In this document: positions 36,771 to 49,072 of the stretch, one piece after another | Layout: every line of letters begins with the position of its first letter | Position numbering within the stretch: position 1 is the stretch's first letter | Assembly (NCBI GenBank): GCA_037043015.1 | Contig: CM073322.1 | Location: forward strand, 25,634,364-25,698,363 | DNA from: Bryum argenteum | Taxonomy: Eukaryota > Streptophyta > Bryopsida > Bryales > Bryaceae | DNA: 64,000 bases | Reading direction: 5' to 3' | Translations under genes and position numbers: made by a program | Notes under the pieces: model-generated | What the model was told of the DNA's origin: nothing | What the model saw: the letters and a program-made list of their open reading frames with translations, nothing else | The model's database searches: none

Positions 36771-38607
36771 ATGGACCGGGAGCAGAAAGGCAAGCGGGCG
36801 AAACTGGGCGACGAGGCGGAGCTCGATGCGCAGCTGGTGCAAGACATCGAAAAGCTGCAAGAGCTGCAGGACGAGCTCGAACGGGTGAGTTTGTTGCGAA
36901 ATTCTTGCCATTCTTACCAGGGTTTAAGTAGGGTTTTAGGGGGTAGGGTTTTGTTTTTACAACAGTATCGTTGACTCGTTCTCCAACCTTTGCGAGGTTT
37001 TAGTTAATGCGCCAGTCGGGGTGGCCAGGTGAATGAGGAAGCCAGTGACAAAGTGCTGGAGGTTGAGCAGTACTACAACGTAATCCGGCGTCCCGTCTAT
37101 GACAAGCGCACTGATATCATTCAAAACATTCCAGACTTCTGGTTAACTGCTGTACGTCACAAAAACATTCCTTCCTTTCTTTTGTTTACAACCAATATCT
37201 GATAGCTTTTTGTTGCTTGCAGTTTCTGAGCCATCCCGTGCTTTGCGACTTGTTGACGGATGAGGACCAGAAGGTGCGCGTTCTTGCCGAGCCTCTTTTG
37301 TTGCTCAATCGTAGAAATGCTCTTAAGAGTCTGTGTGTGTGTGTGTGTGTTTGTGGCCAGGTGTTCAAGTATCTGGAGTCAATAGACGTGAACGACAACA
37401 AGGATGTCAAGTCAGGCTACTCCATTAGCTTCGTAAGATTCTAACGTACGCCATTTGTAGAGCAGTTTTCAAAAACATGATGGGATGTGCTGTTGTTTGC
37501 AGAAATTTAAACCAAATCCTTACTTCAGCGATACAAAACTGACGAAAGCGTTTAACTTCTCGGACGAGGGCCCAGTGGATGTGTCGGGCACCAAGCCTAA
37601 GTGGAAGAAGGGCATGGTGAGTTTGAGTTTGAGTGCAATTTTTATGTTTGTATAAGTTAGATTGCTCTAAAAATGGAGCAATACCAATAGGCTTCTTCAC
37701 CCACGAGTACATAGGCCCCATTTTAGAAACACCTGCTTCAATTGTAGATGAGTTCAAAGACGAAGATTCTACTCACTCTATTCTTCCACTTACTTTCACT
37801 TTCCCTATGCACAAAATTTGCTTGCACTTCATTGCAGATTTCGTGTGCTGAACTTTGAGCCTTTAGTGGAAAGCGAGGTGTAACGTGGGGAGTTTATGCT
37901 ATGACAGGACCTGACGAACGGTGTAGTAGTTGTGAAAGGTCAGAAAAGACCACACGTTGAAGACAGGTAAGCTCACAAGCCACATGATTTTTGATTTTCC
38001 GTTTTAATGATGCAATTGACTAACAAGATCGGTTGCCGGTCTTGCAGTTTCTTCAAATGGTTCACGGACACTGAGCTGAAGGTTTCTATGGAAGGCATCC
38101 AAGACGAGGTATCATGCATGTCACCTGTCTTGTATCCGCGCATTTAGGCTTGAAAAACACTCAAAATGATAGCCGTATGTTGACAAAGATTGCATTCAGG
38201 ACTTTTTACTTGGGTTGCAGGTTGCAGAGGTCATCAAGGATGATCTGTGGCCGAATCCGCTCAAGTACTTTAACAACGTAAGTGTCACTGCTATTTTCAC
38301 ATCACTGTAGCATACTTGATTGTTGGATTTTCGTCTGATTGTGAAACTGCTTTGCACATGCAGGAGCAAGACGAGGAGTTCGAAAGCGGTGACGATGAGG
38401 TGAGCGTGGACAGCCAGTTATGAACCTCAAATAGCATTGACTAATATATTAGAGTATTGCTATGCAAATTTGTTTTGTAAGTTTACAAGATGACCTTATA
38501 ATATGGATTGCAGTATTGGATATTGAGCTTGTGGTGGTTTTTGCTTGCAGGGAAAGGGAGAAGATGACGAGGAAGACGACGACGACGAGGAGGACGAGGA
38601 GGAGTGA
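36771..38607 (+). CDS. NAP1-related SET-type histone chaperone, ten exons
   Basis: Exons: 36771-36884, 37029-37151, 37223-37273, 37361-37432, 37503-37616, 37908-37966, 38048-38108, 38221-38277, 38364-38399, 38551-38607; total 247 aa with all phases consistent. NRP/SET proteins bind H2A-H2B and H3-H4, helping nucleosome assembly and genome stability in the nucleus. Residues 12-75 form the long dimerisation helix ([19 protein letters not shown]...[16 protein letters not shown]). The NAP domain follows: [55 protein letters not shown] and [12 protein letters not shown]. The C-terminus is the acidic histone-binding tail, almost only Asp and Glu. A (TG)n microsatellite of about 19 bp lies in intron 3 (37332-37350). 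Plant orthologues are about 250 aa. Confidence 0.97.
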
Positions 38608-40036
38608 GGGGGTGTGCTGCTAAAGACCAGGTAGCTTAGGGAATGGAATGCTATGTTATTTCATTGGTTTTAGGGTAAGCAGCATATTTACACTATTTTT
38701 TGCTAGTAGAAAGGATGACCGTGTAGCATATGCCAGGAATTGCTTCCCTTGGGACGTCAATCTTTCAGGGGCCCATCTATAGAATCATCTGTTGAATGTA
38801 GAATTCGGATTGAAAGAGACACGTCTCTCGCGAATGGTTCCTTCTCGCGAATGGTTCCTTTCTATTGTGATTGTCTTTAGTGCAAGCACGACAGCGGACG
38901 CATCTTCATTGTCGATTTAAATTGGAATGGCATTCTCGAGGCTAATTTATCGCTCAAATAAATTTGCACAGACTAAAATTGTGCTTTTGGATGTACTTTG
39001 AACTAGATCAAAAACTACACTACATTTAGCGATTAGGGCTTCTTATTAACTTTGTTGATGATTTCTTTCATTGGGCAAACAACTACCTATAGTACCTTCT
39101 TTGAGGAGGGCAAAGTGGTAAACCCAAGTGATAAATTTTTGGATCAAAAGTAATATATTCTTTGATCAAAAGCACAAAGGTGTAGAGGTTATATGTCGAT
39201 TAGTGCAGTGAAACTATAGTAATGAATTTTCAAAGGGGAACATACAGATGTAGTTATTATCAATTCATCACCGATCAGTCTAAAATGTACAATAAACTGG
39301 ACAATATGTTGGAAGCTTCCAATATTGTACTTCCATACTTTGTACAATGAAATTGGAAGCTGTCTCCTGCTTGGATTCACCTAGCGATTTTTGGCATATG
39401 TGGTTTCTGAGCTACAATGGTTCATTGAACTAGGGAATGATAGATATTGAAGCTTAGATGAAACTTAGAATCATCTCACAACAACCAGAAACTCACTGGG
39501 AACTTGTACTGATTACGACTTGCGTTTCCTCCTGCACTGTGGCTTCTTAAAGAAACTCGACATACTGACAAGAAACGTAAATGGGGCTAATCTGGCGGAG
39601 TACCTCATGGAAAAGAGAAATTGTACTGCCGACTAATATTTGAGCCGCACTAAATAGTAGATGCAAACCTTTAGACTCGACTGTAGAGGCAACGTCTACA
39701 TGACACACTCAGAAGTTGAAGCGAGAAAAAGCATACTGACCAGTCGCACCTTGAGGGTGAAGATAAACAAGAGCGTAAGCAGGATGTATACAAATTTACA
39801 GTGTCCATGCACAAGATTATACAGTATAGCGGTACCAGTGAAAAACTACAGCTAGAACTTATTTCGACAGAACCTTCACCGACGCTGACGGTGATGGATA
39901 ACATCCTTTCTTTCTACAAGAGATCACACACGAAATTATTTACACACCTGAATTAGTCACCTCGAGGCCTGATTATATACAGCAACATATGCAGACCAGA
40001 AGTTATCACCATCCGGTCTCCGAGGAGAGAGCTTGA
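38608..40036. other. Convergent intergenic region
   Basis: 3' flanks of the chaperone gene (+) and the kinase gene (-) face each other. A tandem duplication TCTCGCGAATGGTTCCT occurs at 38826-38860. No gene supported. Confidence 0.5.
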
Positions 40037-42953
40037 TCACCTGTCACCGAACATGATACCAGCAACAGTGGAAGTGGCTGCTGCAACCTGGGAAGGAAGC
40101 CAAACACCATTCGTTGAAGTAGAACCATCCTTCCTGATCCTGCTCACTCCAGGATCAGTTAGAGGATTGTCCTTCTTCGTGCCGCCTTCGTTGGTGGTGG
40201 TCTCTTGTTTCTTTCCCCGAAAAGGCCGTGTCACCAAATTCACTACAACTACACCAGTTCGCACAGCCACCAGTAAAGCGACGAGAGAGAGGGCGGGACG
40301 TACAGCCCAGTGCATCTTTTCAACATGCTTGTACTTTTCCACAATCCCGTCCATCTCATTGATCCGAACTACCTCAACTTCCTCCGGATCTGCCCACCAT
40401 CCCTTTCCATTGAAGAGACGCCCTGGAAAGTCGACAACCAAGCCCGCGTTCGGTAACACATGCGCGATGCGTCCCGTATCCCACTCGCCACTGTCGGCGA
40501 GCGGCCACTTGAACCTGGGAGTTCCCACCTCCTGTTTCACCCTCACGTACTGGCCCACACTAAGAGTACTGACCTTCTCGAGGTCACCCGCCTCTCCTGT
40601 CCACAGCGTCTCTCGCCCGAAGAATGCAACTTTCAACTTCCCAGAATGGTCAATGTGATGCACAATTCCAATACCGGAGGGAATCGACTGCGAAGTTTTT
40701 CGTGATCGGACCCAGTCGTTCACTATCAAGCCTCCTGCAACTCGCTCAAGCTGCAAGGGATCTGCTCTCCACGTTTGCTGTGAGCCTACAAATGTGATGG
40801 TGAAGACGGCGTCCTCAATTCCGACCTCCGAGATAGTTCCTTCTGTTGCGTTTCTACCTGGCCAACCAAAGCGAGGAATGTCGACGGAGAGCTTCAACCT
40901 CACTGAATCACCTACTTGAAATGGATGCTTCCACAGACTGAGATTATCGAGCTGAGTGGCACCAGAGAGTTGTGTAAGCTCCCTTGGTTTATCACAAAAC
41001 TGCACTTTGACATTGTCCAGACCCACGACAGACTTCACCACCCCAATGCCTGCACCTTTGTCGCTTACGAAGATCCAGTCTCCAACCTTCAAGGGTTTGT
41101 TGGGACTGCAAGCAAGGTTTCATCATCTGTGAGAATTTATTCATTCAGGCCCTTCTGGTGTAAGGTAATAACGGTTTCATAGCAAATATGAACTTACTCA
41201 ATAAAGGCTTGGAGAAGCTCAGAGACAGACGGACGACGGCGGTAGTCATACTCGAAGCATCTTCGTAACACCCTCCCGAGGGAAAGGGGTAAACCAGTCG
41301 GGACGCTAGGTTTTTCACGCCTGTCCACGACGGCTTTGAAAATCTCCTCGGAACTTAGGGTTTTCCATGGTTTCTCCCCTGTTAAGAGTTCGATCATACT
41401 AGATGCGAACCCCCAGCAATCTGTCTCGTAAGAGATCGGACCTCTCACATTTGCACCCCACTGTTCAGGTGCCATATAGTTCGGAGAGCCGAGCCAGACA
41501 GCTCGCTCAGAAGGTGCCGTAAGACCTGCATAAAGCATGGGAATTCCAAACTCGCCCAGCACAGCCACATCTTGATCGTCTAGAAGGAAGTTGCATGGTT
41601 TCAAATTCAAAGCTAAAACTTCTTGCGAGTGAAGCTCCAAGATGCCGCGGAGTAGGTCTTGGCCATATCTGTCAGCATGCCGAGAATCAGTTGCTGCGCT
41701 CAGATCGGCCAATCTCTGAGTTTTCAGCCGAATATAGAAACGTTGTCTCAGATTATTTGCCTAAGCGCCCCCATAGCTGTATCCAACCGTGACCTCGCTA
41801 AGACTGCTGGAATTATGATTGTCAAGATGCTACATAGTGAACTCAGTTCTCTGTGAGATTAAGATGGACTCTCGGAACTTGTTAGGGCCTTTTCGGCGAT
41901 TCCCATCAATTTTGGAGGCTCGAAAGCTAGTAAAGTTATGCATACTTCCATATCAAAAGTTCTTTCACCTTCAATTCATTGTTCACTTAAGAAGCTTCGT
42001 CCAAAACACGTTATCCTGCAACAAACTTCTCGTAAGCGTAAGGAAGACACTAAATCTTCCATCATCAGAGAATGGTTTGACATTGATGCCCGAACGGTCT
42101 GATCCATCCTCACCAGATAAGTTCTAAATTGCGTTATGCTCACTCAGGTGCTGCTCATCTCACTAATCGCACAGCCACTACCGCCTTCCCCATACATGAG
42201 CACTATGCCAGCTACCAATTGAATATAAGCACACTAAACCAAAAATTAGAGGTAATACAGTAGATGCCCAAATAAAAGGTTGCCCAGAACTTAGTATGAA
42301 GTCAATTCAGACCGGCAGGAACCATACCTCAGGACATCTTCAAGCTCGAGACAGTTGCTAGGAAGATGAGCCATCTTGTCCCCAATCGAGCCTTCAAAGA
42401 ACTTCATAATAATGCATGGCTGTCCCACCGTCCAAAATTCACATTCAGTCACAATGTACATGCTCAAGACTCAGAAATAAGCGGAAAATATTTGCCACCA
42501 GAGTACACCATCCTCAAACTCCAAAGAATGGTGACGACAAAACGGAATAATCAAAAGCTGGACCAAGATACCTCTATTACGTAGCATAATACTTACTCTT
42601 CCCTTTTTTATGCTGATACCTTGAGGCCAGCATACTCCCTTCACAACCTCAGCATGCTGATATGTGGATTGGAACCTTCGCAACAACAAATTGAGGTGCT
42701 CACGTGCATCAGGAAGCATCTTCACAACAACCTCATGAAACTCATCAAAATCCTTGGTCGAATTGTGTATGGTAGCTAGCCATGTGTCACCAAAAGGACC
42801 CCTTCCAATTCTGTGAAGGAGTTTCAAGATACTCGGGTCCACCCACAACTGGTTCGAGCTCGGCACTGTTGTCTCCAAAACCTCGTATTCCTCAGAGAAC
42901 TCATGGCTCGCCGAGAGTACCGAGAAATCTTGCCCGTGTGCATCACCTTCCAT
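40037..42953 (-). CDS. KEG-like kinase with four KEG/HERC2-type repeats and a membrane helix
   Basis: Exons on the minus strand: 42953-42597, 42419-42328, 41668-41198, 41105-40037; phases 0, 2 and 2 join cleanly, total 662 aa. The kinase domain spans about residues 41-306: glycine loop IGRGPFG (49-55), Lys in VVVKML (78), PCIIMKFFEGSIGDKMA, NLKPCNFLL (171-179), LGEFGIP, SPNYMAPEQW (211-220). It closely follows KEG (Keep on Going), whose HRD is likewise degenerate; here HRD reads ALN and DFG reads EFG, so activity is doubtful. Four repeats of about 60 aa follow (KVGDWIFVSDKGAGIG, QVGDSVRLKLSVDIPRFGWP, IVNDWVRSRKT, SVGQYVRVKQEV...WWADPEEVE). KEG has an N-terminal RING, ankyrin repeats and more of these units; this protein lacks RING and ankyrin and instead has a hydrophobic helix at about 575-599 before a basic stretch. 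Membrane attachment is inferred. Confidence 0.88.
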
Positions 42954-44000
42954 CCCTACACCCAGTATCTTCAGTTCGGGCTGCTTTGAAGTAACCGTTG
43001 TGCCTGAAACACAATGAAGATGGTTTAATAAGACACAAAGAACACATTAGAACCCGCGAAAAAGGAATAAACATCCGTCTTTCCCATGAGCTATCAACCT
43101 TACGCAGCACATCCAAACACAAGTAACAGGAATGGGTGAAACCCGCAGAACGATCGAAACTATGATCCTTCACAGCTAACGACGTTGACAAAGGATGCCA
43201 TCTAGCAGTACAAAGCGCGCAAAACATAATTCGCCATCCTGACGTGCAGGACTGCAATTTGGATCACTTCACTTCATCCGTCAGTCACGGAGTTCTTGCC
43301 AACACAACAGTCACGTACTTCGAAATTATACATGTAAACAATTCGACTGATCTTCCTACATGCTCTCTCCGACAGAAATGTCTTACGGCTCAAGCTCCAA
43401 GGGTTAGGGATGATCAATTTTCAGCAACCTTACAAGCACGACGGCAATTAGGCAAACTTCTAAGACAATTCATCTTTGTGACACAAAGCTCATGCCGATC
43501 GACTCCAAAAATTGTCGGGCAGGCAATAACGTAACGGTCACTGCAAACTCGCCGACTGGCCACAAGGTGAAATACTCACGAATTTCGCAATTAAATCTTG
43601 GTTACATGATTCACTGGGTGCCGGCAAAGAGTTCGATTATGGAGCTCACTCACGATTTCAAATAGCGAGGCTCCTCCGCTACTTTGATCGATTTGCTCCC
43701 TGTTTCTGGTTCTGTTTCTTTGTCTGTTGTTGGCGCTCACAGCACGCCACCACGAGGGCCACGCTCATCCGGAAAAAACGATGAGATGCTTGATTGGAAT
43801 AAATCTGACGGGGCGTGGATTCAGTTGACAGAAGAAGAAGGGGAGAAGCTTGAGAGCATCTGGATGAGCGGCGGCGATGGAGATCTGGTGATCGCAAATG
43901 AGAAATGGTTGTGGCAGCAAGCAAGCGATCGATGATACAGTGTAGGATCTACGTTAGGGTTTCCACCATCGCGTGCCCGACACTTTGTTCCAGTATCACT
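42954..44000 (-). promoter_or_regulatory. Leader and promoter region of KEG-like gene
   Basis: DNA upstream of the minus-strand ATG. The patch at 43680-43930 is less AT-rich, with open frames on both strands that match no family; I take it as leader and promoter, perhaps with a leader intron. Confidence 0.35.
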
Positions 44001-44096
44001 CAACAAGTTAACTGCCACAACAAGGAATGGGATATGATTTATCCAAGGAATTTTTATGGCTCAAACTTCAGAACGGAAGAATCCAGACTTGAGTTA

Positions 44097-44200
44097 GGTT
44101 CCTTTACCCTATGGACCAAAAGCCCTCATTATCATGGTTAAGTTATGGTTCTTGGCCAAGAGCCGTGATAAATCAAAGATGGAATTTTGAGTGATGTAAC
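44097..44200 (-). repeat. Fragment of the 31.4/57.1-kb repeat
   Basis: The reverse complement of this stretch (CTCAAAATTCCATCTTTGAT, GGCTCTTGGCCAAGA, GGTCCATAGGGTAAAGGAAC) aligns with the right ends of the repeats at 31418-31742 and 57121-57514. Confidence 0.6.
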
Positions 44201-45094
44201 ACACTTTCCGGTTTCGGGCCCGTCCATTTGACGGGAGCTCCCTTCCGGTAATGCCCGCTCCAAAGAGGGGATTACGGCATAACACCCTCTACAATTCTCA
44301 CCTTACAGAAAAAAACCCGGCAACACAAGAAATTTTCCGAACATCACATGAAACCCAGGCAGTCGAAAATGAAAAGTGTGTTACGTCGCACGAGCCCTTG
44401 ACGGTCGGGTATTCCGCCAGGGGAGATATCGACGCGATGGGTTCATAATGTTATCTCATAGGACCTATGATACCTAGAGAAAAGCTTGATTTTTCACATG
44501 GAGATATGCTGGAATTTAAATAGAATACTAGTCTTTAATGAAAAAAAAATGCATAAAGAAGAAACTCTGGACTAGAAATCCAAATGCTAAGAATATGCCT
44601 TCATATCTCTTCTACACGCTCAAAAAACAAAACTTGAAGAAAAATAAAATCTCATTTTTTAGTGACTTTTCAAAGTTTTTGGGTTTAAGTTATTTTGGGC
44701 AGATTTTGAGAATAAATGAGCATATATTGTAGTATAGGCAGATTTCATATACCGTTTTCAAACTTTGAGTGTGCATGTCTTCCAAAGTATAAGGAATTTC
44801 GAAGCAACAATGATTAATCAAAAATGTAGAGGAAAACTCCCCAATCATCAAAAGTGGCATCCCAATGCGATAAATATTGAGTAAGCGCTGGCTTGCCCAG
44901 GGAAAAATCAATCCATTTCAAGCTCCGTTCTACATGAGAGTTAAAAAATATGTTGTTTTTGAAAAAACTAAAACTTTGATTGAATACAACTCAAGATCTC
45001 CATAATGAAAATTGACAAGAAATTGTGAAATAGACTAATTAGGTACTCATGAACAAGATCCTACGGTTGGATTTTCCAATATCAAAACCACCTA
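44201..45094. other. Intergenic DNA
   Basis: No gene. Short palindromes lie near 44220-44280 (CCCGTCCATTTGACGGG). A TTAA-MITE core GATCCTACGGTTGGATTTTC occurs at 45057-45076 without recognisable ends. Confidence 0.4.
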
Positions 45095-46085
45095 ATATCG
45101 TGCATTTGAGGATAATTGAGGGAATTTATATGCTTGGAGTGAGAAATGTGTGGGTAAAGAAAGTTTTGGAGTGAGAAATGTGTGGGTAAAGAAAGTTTTG
45201 GAGTGAGAAATGTGTGGGTCTTTTCCTATTTTTGTGGTTTTTAAAACACACACATGACTAAATAGGAATCTTAGAAGCAGAAGCCTGGAGGCGAGGATTC
45301 TAAGAGCATGTCTAATTCTCCCCTCTTGGTCGGGTCGTTGGGCTGCTTCGCAAGCTCGGAGGCACCGCTTGAGCGAGCCTTGATACCCCACCCATGCCAG
45401 AAGGCACGACACAAAACATGCCGCTCATTACTCACACTTTTTGAGAAGTGATTATAATAGGAAATTATTTTCCGCCAATAGAATCTTTAACACGTGTCAC
45501 TCTCCCATTGATTACCAAGGATGCTAAAATGTGAGTGAAGGCACGGGATAACTTTGAGTTATGGTGTGCTAAAATTTAGGCTACCTCAACCCTCTTGATT
45601 GGGTTATATGGATACGGTCAAGCTGCCTACAAGCGGCCACCTACCTAAAAGCGTGCACCCAAGATTCTTTCTTTCATAAAGATCTAACCTCCCTTGTATG
45701 TACCTCATGCAAACATAATTAGGGTGCCCGCTTTTAGGCTAACGCTTCTAAAAATTGTATTTAATTATGTGTGTTTTTTTAGAGACCACAAAAATAGGGA
45801 AAGTAAGTCTTTTCCTATTCCTCATCCCTGAAAAATAGTAACCCACTCATTTCTCTTTCCAAGTATATAGATTCCCTCAATTTCCCTTAAATGCACGAGA
45901 ATAGGCATGCTGACCTTAGTGTGTGGGCTGGGGTTCCTCACACGCCAAACAAGGCTCCAATCTCGGCTCACCAGTGCGGGTTGGACATGCTCTAAATATG
46001 TACGCATCTGGTACATGCAAAGGAGGTTAGATCTTTACAAAGGCAAGCATCTTGGGTGCCTGCCTTTTAGGTAGGTGCAGGCCTT
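45095..46085. repeat. Interleaved inverted repeats plus 32-bp tandem repeat
   Basis: Two inverted pairs overlap. Arm A (45095-45240) is complementary to 45775-45905, sharing TCGTGCATTT(G/A)AGG and ACCCA(C)...CATTTCTC. Arm B (45640-45710; CCACCTACCTAAAAG, then AAAGATCTAACCTCC) is complementary to 46015-46085. Within arm A a 32-bp unit (TTGGAGTGAGAAATGTGTGG) repeats 2.8 times from 45134, 45166 and 45198. No coding capacity. Confidence 0.6.
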
Positions 46086-46413
46086 TGGGTGGTTTCACCC
46101 TGCCTCCTTTCTCCTTTGGGTGTAGTGTACTGCGGACACTTTTCTCCTAGTGCTGCATCAACTCGTGCCATGGCTAGTCAACGCGTGCTCTTCTACAGTT
46201 GAGTTTGACGCCCTTGCAGCCTTGCTTGACTAACGAAAGCAGAGGAGAGTGGGCTGCGACCTATGTTTAGCAAGCTGCAGGGGCTGGCTGTGAGCAGCAG
46301 CTGAGAAAACTGGCCATTTCGAAACCGCCGCGGTTGTCGACGAGCAGGCAACAAAATCTGATCCGACCGCTCGCTGGCTGCGCACGCCTGCAGAGTCGCT
46401 TGTGCGAGCGCCT

Positions 46414-48205
46414 ATGGAGAAGCAACGGCTCGACGATCGTCATGTGGTGATGGTGACGGCGCCGTGTCCGGGGCACATTATCCCGTTCACGCAGCTTGCG
46501 CGGTACCTGCAGTCTCGTGGCGTTCGCGTCTCATGCTTCAGCACAGGCATGAACTACCCGGGCGTGGAGCAGAACATCGAGGACAGTTTCCGCGGCGAGA
46601 GGATCCTGTTCCGTCCTCTCATCACCGCCGACGAGTTCGTGTCCGACGAAGACGACCACGTCAAGTATCTGCACGTGCTTGACGATGGGGCGATGGCCGC
46701 ACGGTTCGAAATGGCCATGGAATCGCTCGACGTTCCACCGCCGCAATGTATCATTTCCGACTTGTTCACGGCGTGGACGCAGGACGTCGCCGACAAGAGA
46801 GGCATAGCGAGGCATTTACTCTGCACTTTTCCGACCAATGTGCTCTTCTTAATCTTTGCGGTATGCATTGCCAAACCTTACTTACACAATCGAGTGAGGT
46901 ATCATCGCCTATGGAGCTCCGAACCGTTTCTATCAGTAGAATGGACAGCACTCCTGCCTCCTCTTCTCATTTGCTGGGTGGTAAACCCTCGCAGGAATTG
47001 GCAATGGCCTGAGGATCCCTTGTACATTTCTGTTCAATGTTCGAATATTCCGTGGTTGCAATTTGAAGTCTAAGCATATCCAGCTCAATTCAAATCCATG
47101 GCGTAAGCTGGTGTTGCTAGAATTCAAAGAATTGCAGAGAAATTGAGCGTACTGCGTGATTCTACAGATCTTGTTTTGGGCTAAATCCAATAACAGGTAT
47201 CCTTTTTCTCCGTTACAGTGTAATCCATGGTTGCCGTGGCCTGACGAGGCACCAGTCCATCCGCCAGGCACTTGGGGTGTTGACATGACACCGGCGGACT
47301 CGTTCTGGAACTTGTTGGAACGCAACGTGAAGCGGATGCCGGACGCGTCGCTCATTATTGTCAACACGTTCGAGGCGCTGGAGGCGAGGTTTCTTGGTGT
47401 CGTCCGGGAGGGGCTCCTTGGCAAGCCCGGTGTGAGGACTGAGAGCATTCTTACCATCGGCCCTATCACACGAAGTGCGGTCCGTACGCATGCGATCGTT
47501 CCCACCGAGATTTCCACGGCAACGAGGAATTCGTGCGTGGGGGAGTGGATGCCGTGGTTGAATGCCCAAGAGCAGTCGAGTGTGCTGTACGTGTCGTTCG
47601 GCAGTGTTTTCACGCTCTCCGAAGTGCAGATCCACGAGCTCGCCCACGGGCTGGAGAATTCCGGCAGGCCATTCTTGTGGGTGTACCGACCTCCCAAAAC
47701 TCCCCAAGTGCAGGCTTTGGAAGCAAACGAGGATGATGGCCTTCCTGCAGGGTTCGTGGAGCGCGTGTCCGGGCGTGGGAAGCTGATCTTCGGCTGGTCA
47801 CCTCAAGAGGCGATTCTGGCCCATGCATCCGTGGGTGGGTTCCTGACACATTGCGGATGGAACTCCACCTTAGAGGCTTTGTGGGCAGGGAAGCCGATGG
47901 CGTTATGGCCAATAGTTGCGGACCAGAAACTGACTGCGCGGTACTTTGCGGATGATCTGAGGATAGCGGTGATGGTGCCCCATGGCGAGCATGGCGTGGA
48001 AACCCGATCTGAGGTGATGCGCGCCATCTCCGTGCTCATGGACGACAAGGAGATGCGAAGTCGGTTTCAGAGCATGCACGAACTGAGTCGTTCGGCACTC
48101 GAAGAAGGCGGCGCGTCCAGATCCAATTTGCAAATACTCGTCGATAGCATCGGCCGCCCGCCATTGCAGCCAGAACGAAGACACTTCAATTCAGTTGCAA
48201 CGTAG
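46414..48205 (+). CDS. Family 1 UDP-glycosyltransferase, two exons
   Basis: Exons 46414-46860 and 47219-48205 join in phase 0 (TTTGCG/gtatgc, cgttacag/TGTAAT), giving 477 aa, the usual plant UGT length. UGTs move a sugar from a UDP-sugar to small acceptors such as flavonoids, hormones or xenobiotics in the cytosol. The catalytic His is in PCPGHIIPF (His21) and its Asp partner in IISDLFTAW (Asp116). The PSPG donor-binding box covers residues 342-385: WSPQEAILAHASVGGFLTH, CGWNSTLEALWAGKP, ending ADQ; the final Gln is typical of UDP-glucose users, with Trp22-type and Asn/Ser/Glu positions intact. YVSFGSVFTL is the usual loop before the donor site. ATG at 46414 is preferred because it is the first in-frame ATG and fits the family start. 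The acceptor cannot be told from sequence. Confidence 0.95.
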
Positions 48206-48712
48206 CTCGTTAGATCCAGCGCGCTTGGAACCTCTGTAAAGGATTTTTGATCCAAGTGCAGAGGATTGATCGACTCAGCTACAAGACAAAGAGCACCTGC
48301 AAAAGTCGCCATCTGCGATGTTTGCATCCAAAGAGAACAGGCCTACCTCGTCCCTAACTCCCGAGCCGAATGGATTGGAGGTTCAAGAAGCTGTTGCTGT
48401 TGAAGAAGCTTGAAATCAAGCGAGCTCTCCTCGGTGACTGTTGTTCCTCCGCAACATGCCTCCTCCTTTCACTGACACACAAGGGTGCATTGTAATATGG
48501 ATGTTAATTAACGAAGACATCCACGTGACTGAAATTCTTACAACTGAAATAAAAACTTCAAAAGAGGGGATAAAAGTAGCAAAATTTGCTGTCCTTCGCC
48601 AGAATTGCTGTTCTTACGAGCAGAAGCAAAAGCTATTCTTCTTCATCAACAAAACAAGACTGGTTTCGAGCACGAGGGAAGCAAGCGGCAGGGCAAAGGA
48701 CTTTTTTTTTAT
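48206..48712. other. 3' flank of UGT
   Basis: Probable 3' UTR, then intergenic DNA leading to MITE copy C. No gene supported. Confidence 0.4.
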
Positions 48713-49072
48713 CCTTAAAGGCTCAAGCAAGCCCGAGGGGCTTTTTTCCAACAAAATATGCCTTGTAGCTCTCATTGTACTCAACTTTTCACTTATATTT
48801 TGATGTCAAATTGGTCACCTTCTTATGATGCATTTAAAATGTGAAATTTTACAATTTAAATCACAATTTCTATGAGTGATTTTGTGCTTTGAAAAGATTG
48901 TGCTAGGTAGGTTGGGTTGTACATAAACTTGTAGAAAGTTGCAAGCTCATCATTGATTGGTCCATTCATGATGCCCAAGTTTTAAAAGTGCACTATTCAT
49001 GATGCCCAAGTCCAAAAGATGTTGTGATCCAATTTTGGGCAGCCCGTTTCAGACCCCAAGGATCTTTAAGGG
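48713..49072 (-). repeat. piggyBac-type MITE (copy C), inverted
   Basis: Reverse-complement copy of 16346-16707 along its full length (about 360 bp). The right end TTTAAGGG abuts TTAA at 49073-49076; the left end is eroded (TTAT then CCTTAAAGGCTC). Confidence 0.8.

Noticed and set aside
37332..37350. (TG)n tract as a regulatory element
   Set aside because: A short microsatellite inside an intron; no support for function.
43679..43935. Frames of about 80 codons on both strands
   Set aside because: Located in the leader/promoter of the KEG-like gene; neither matches a family.
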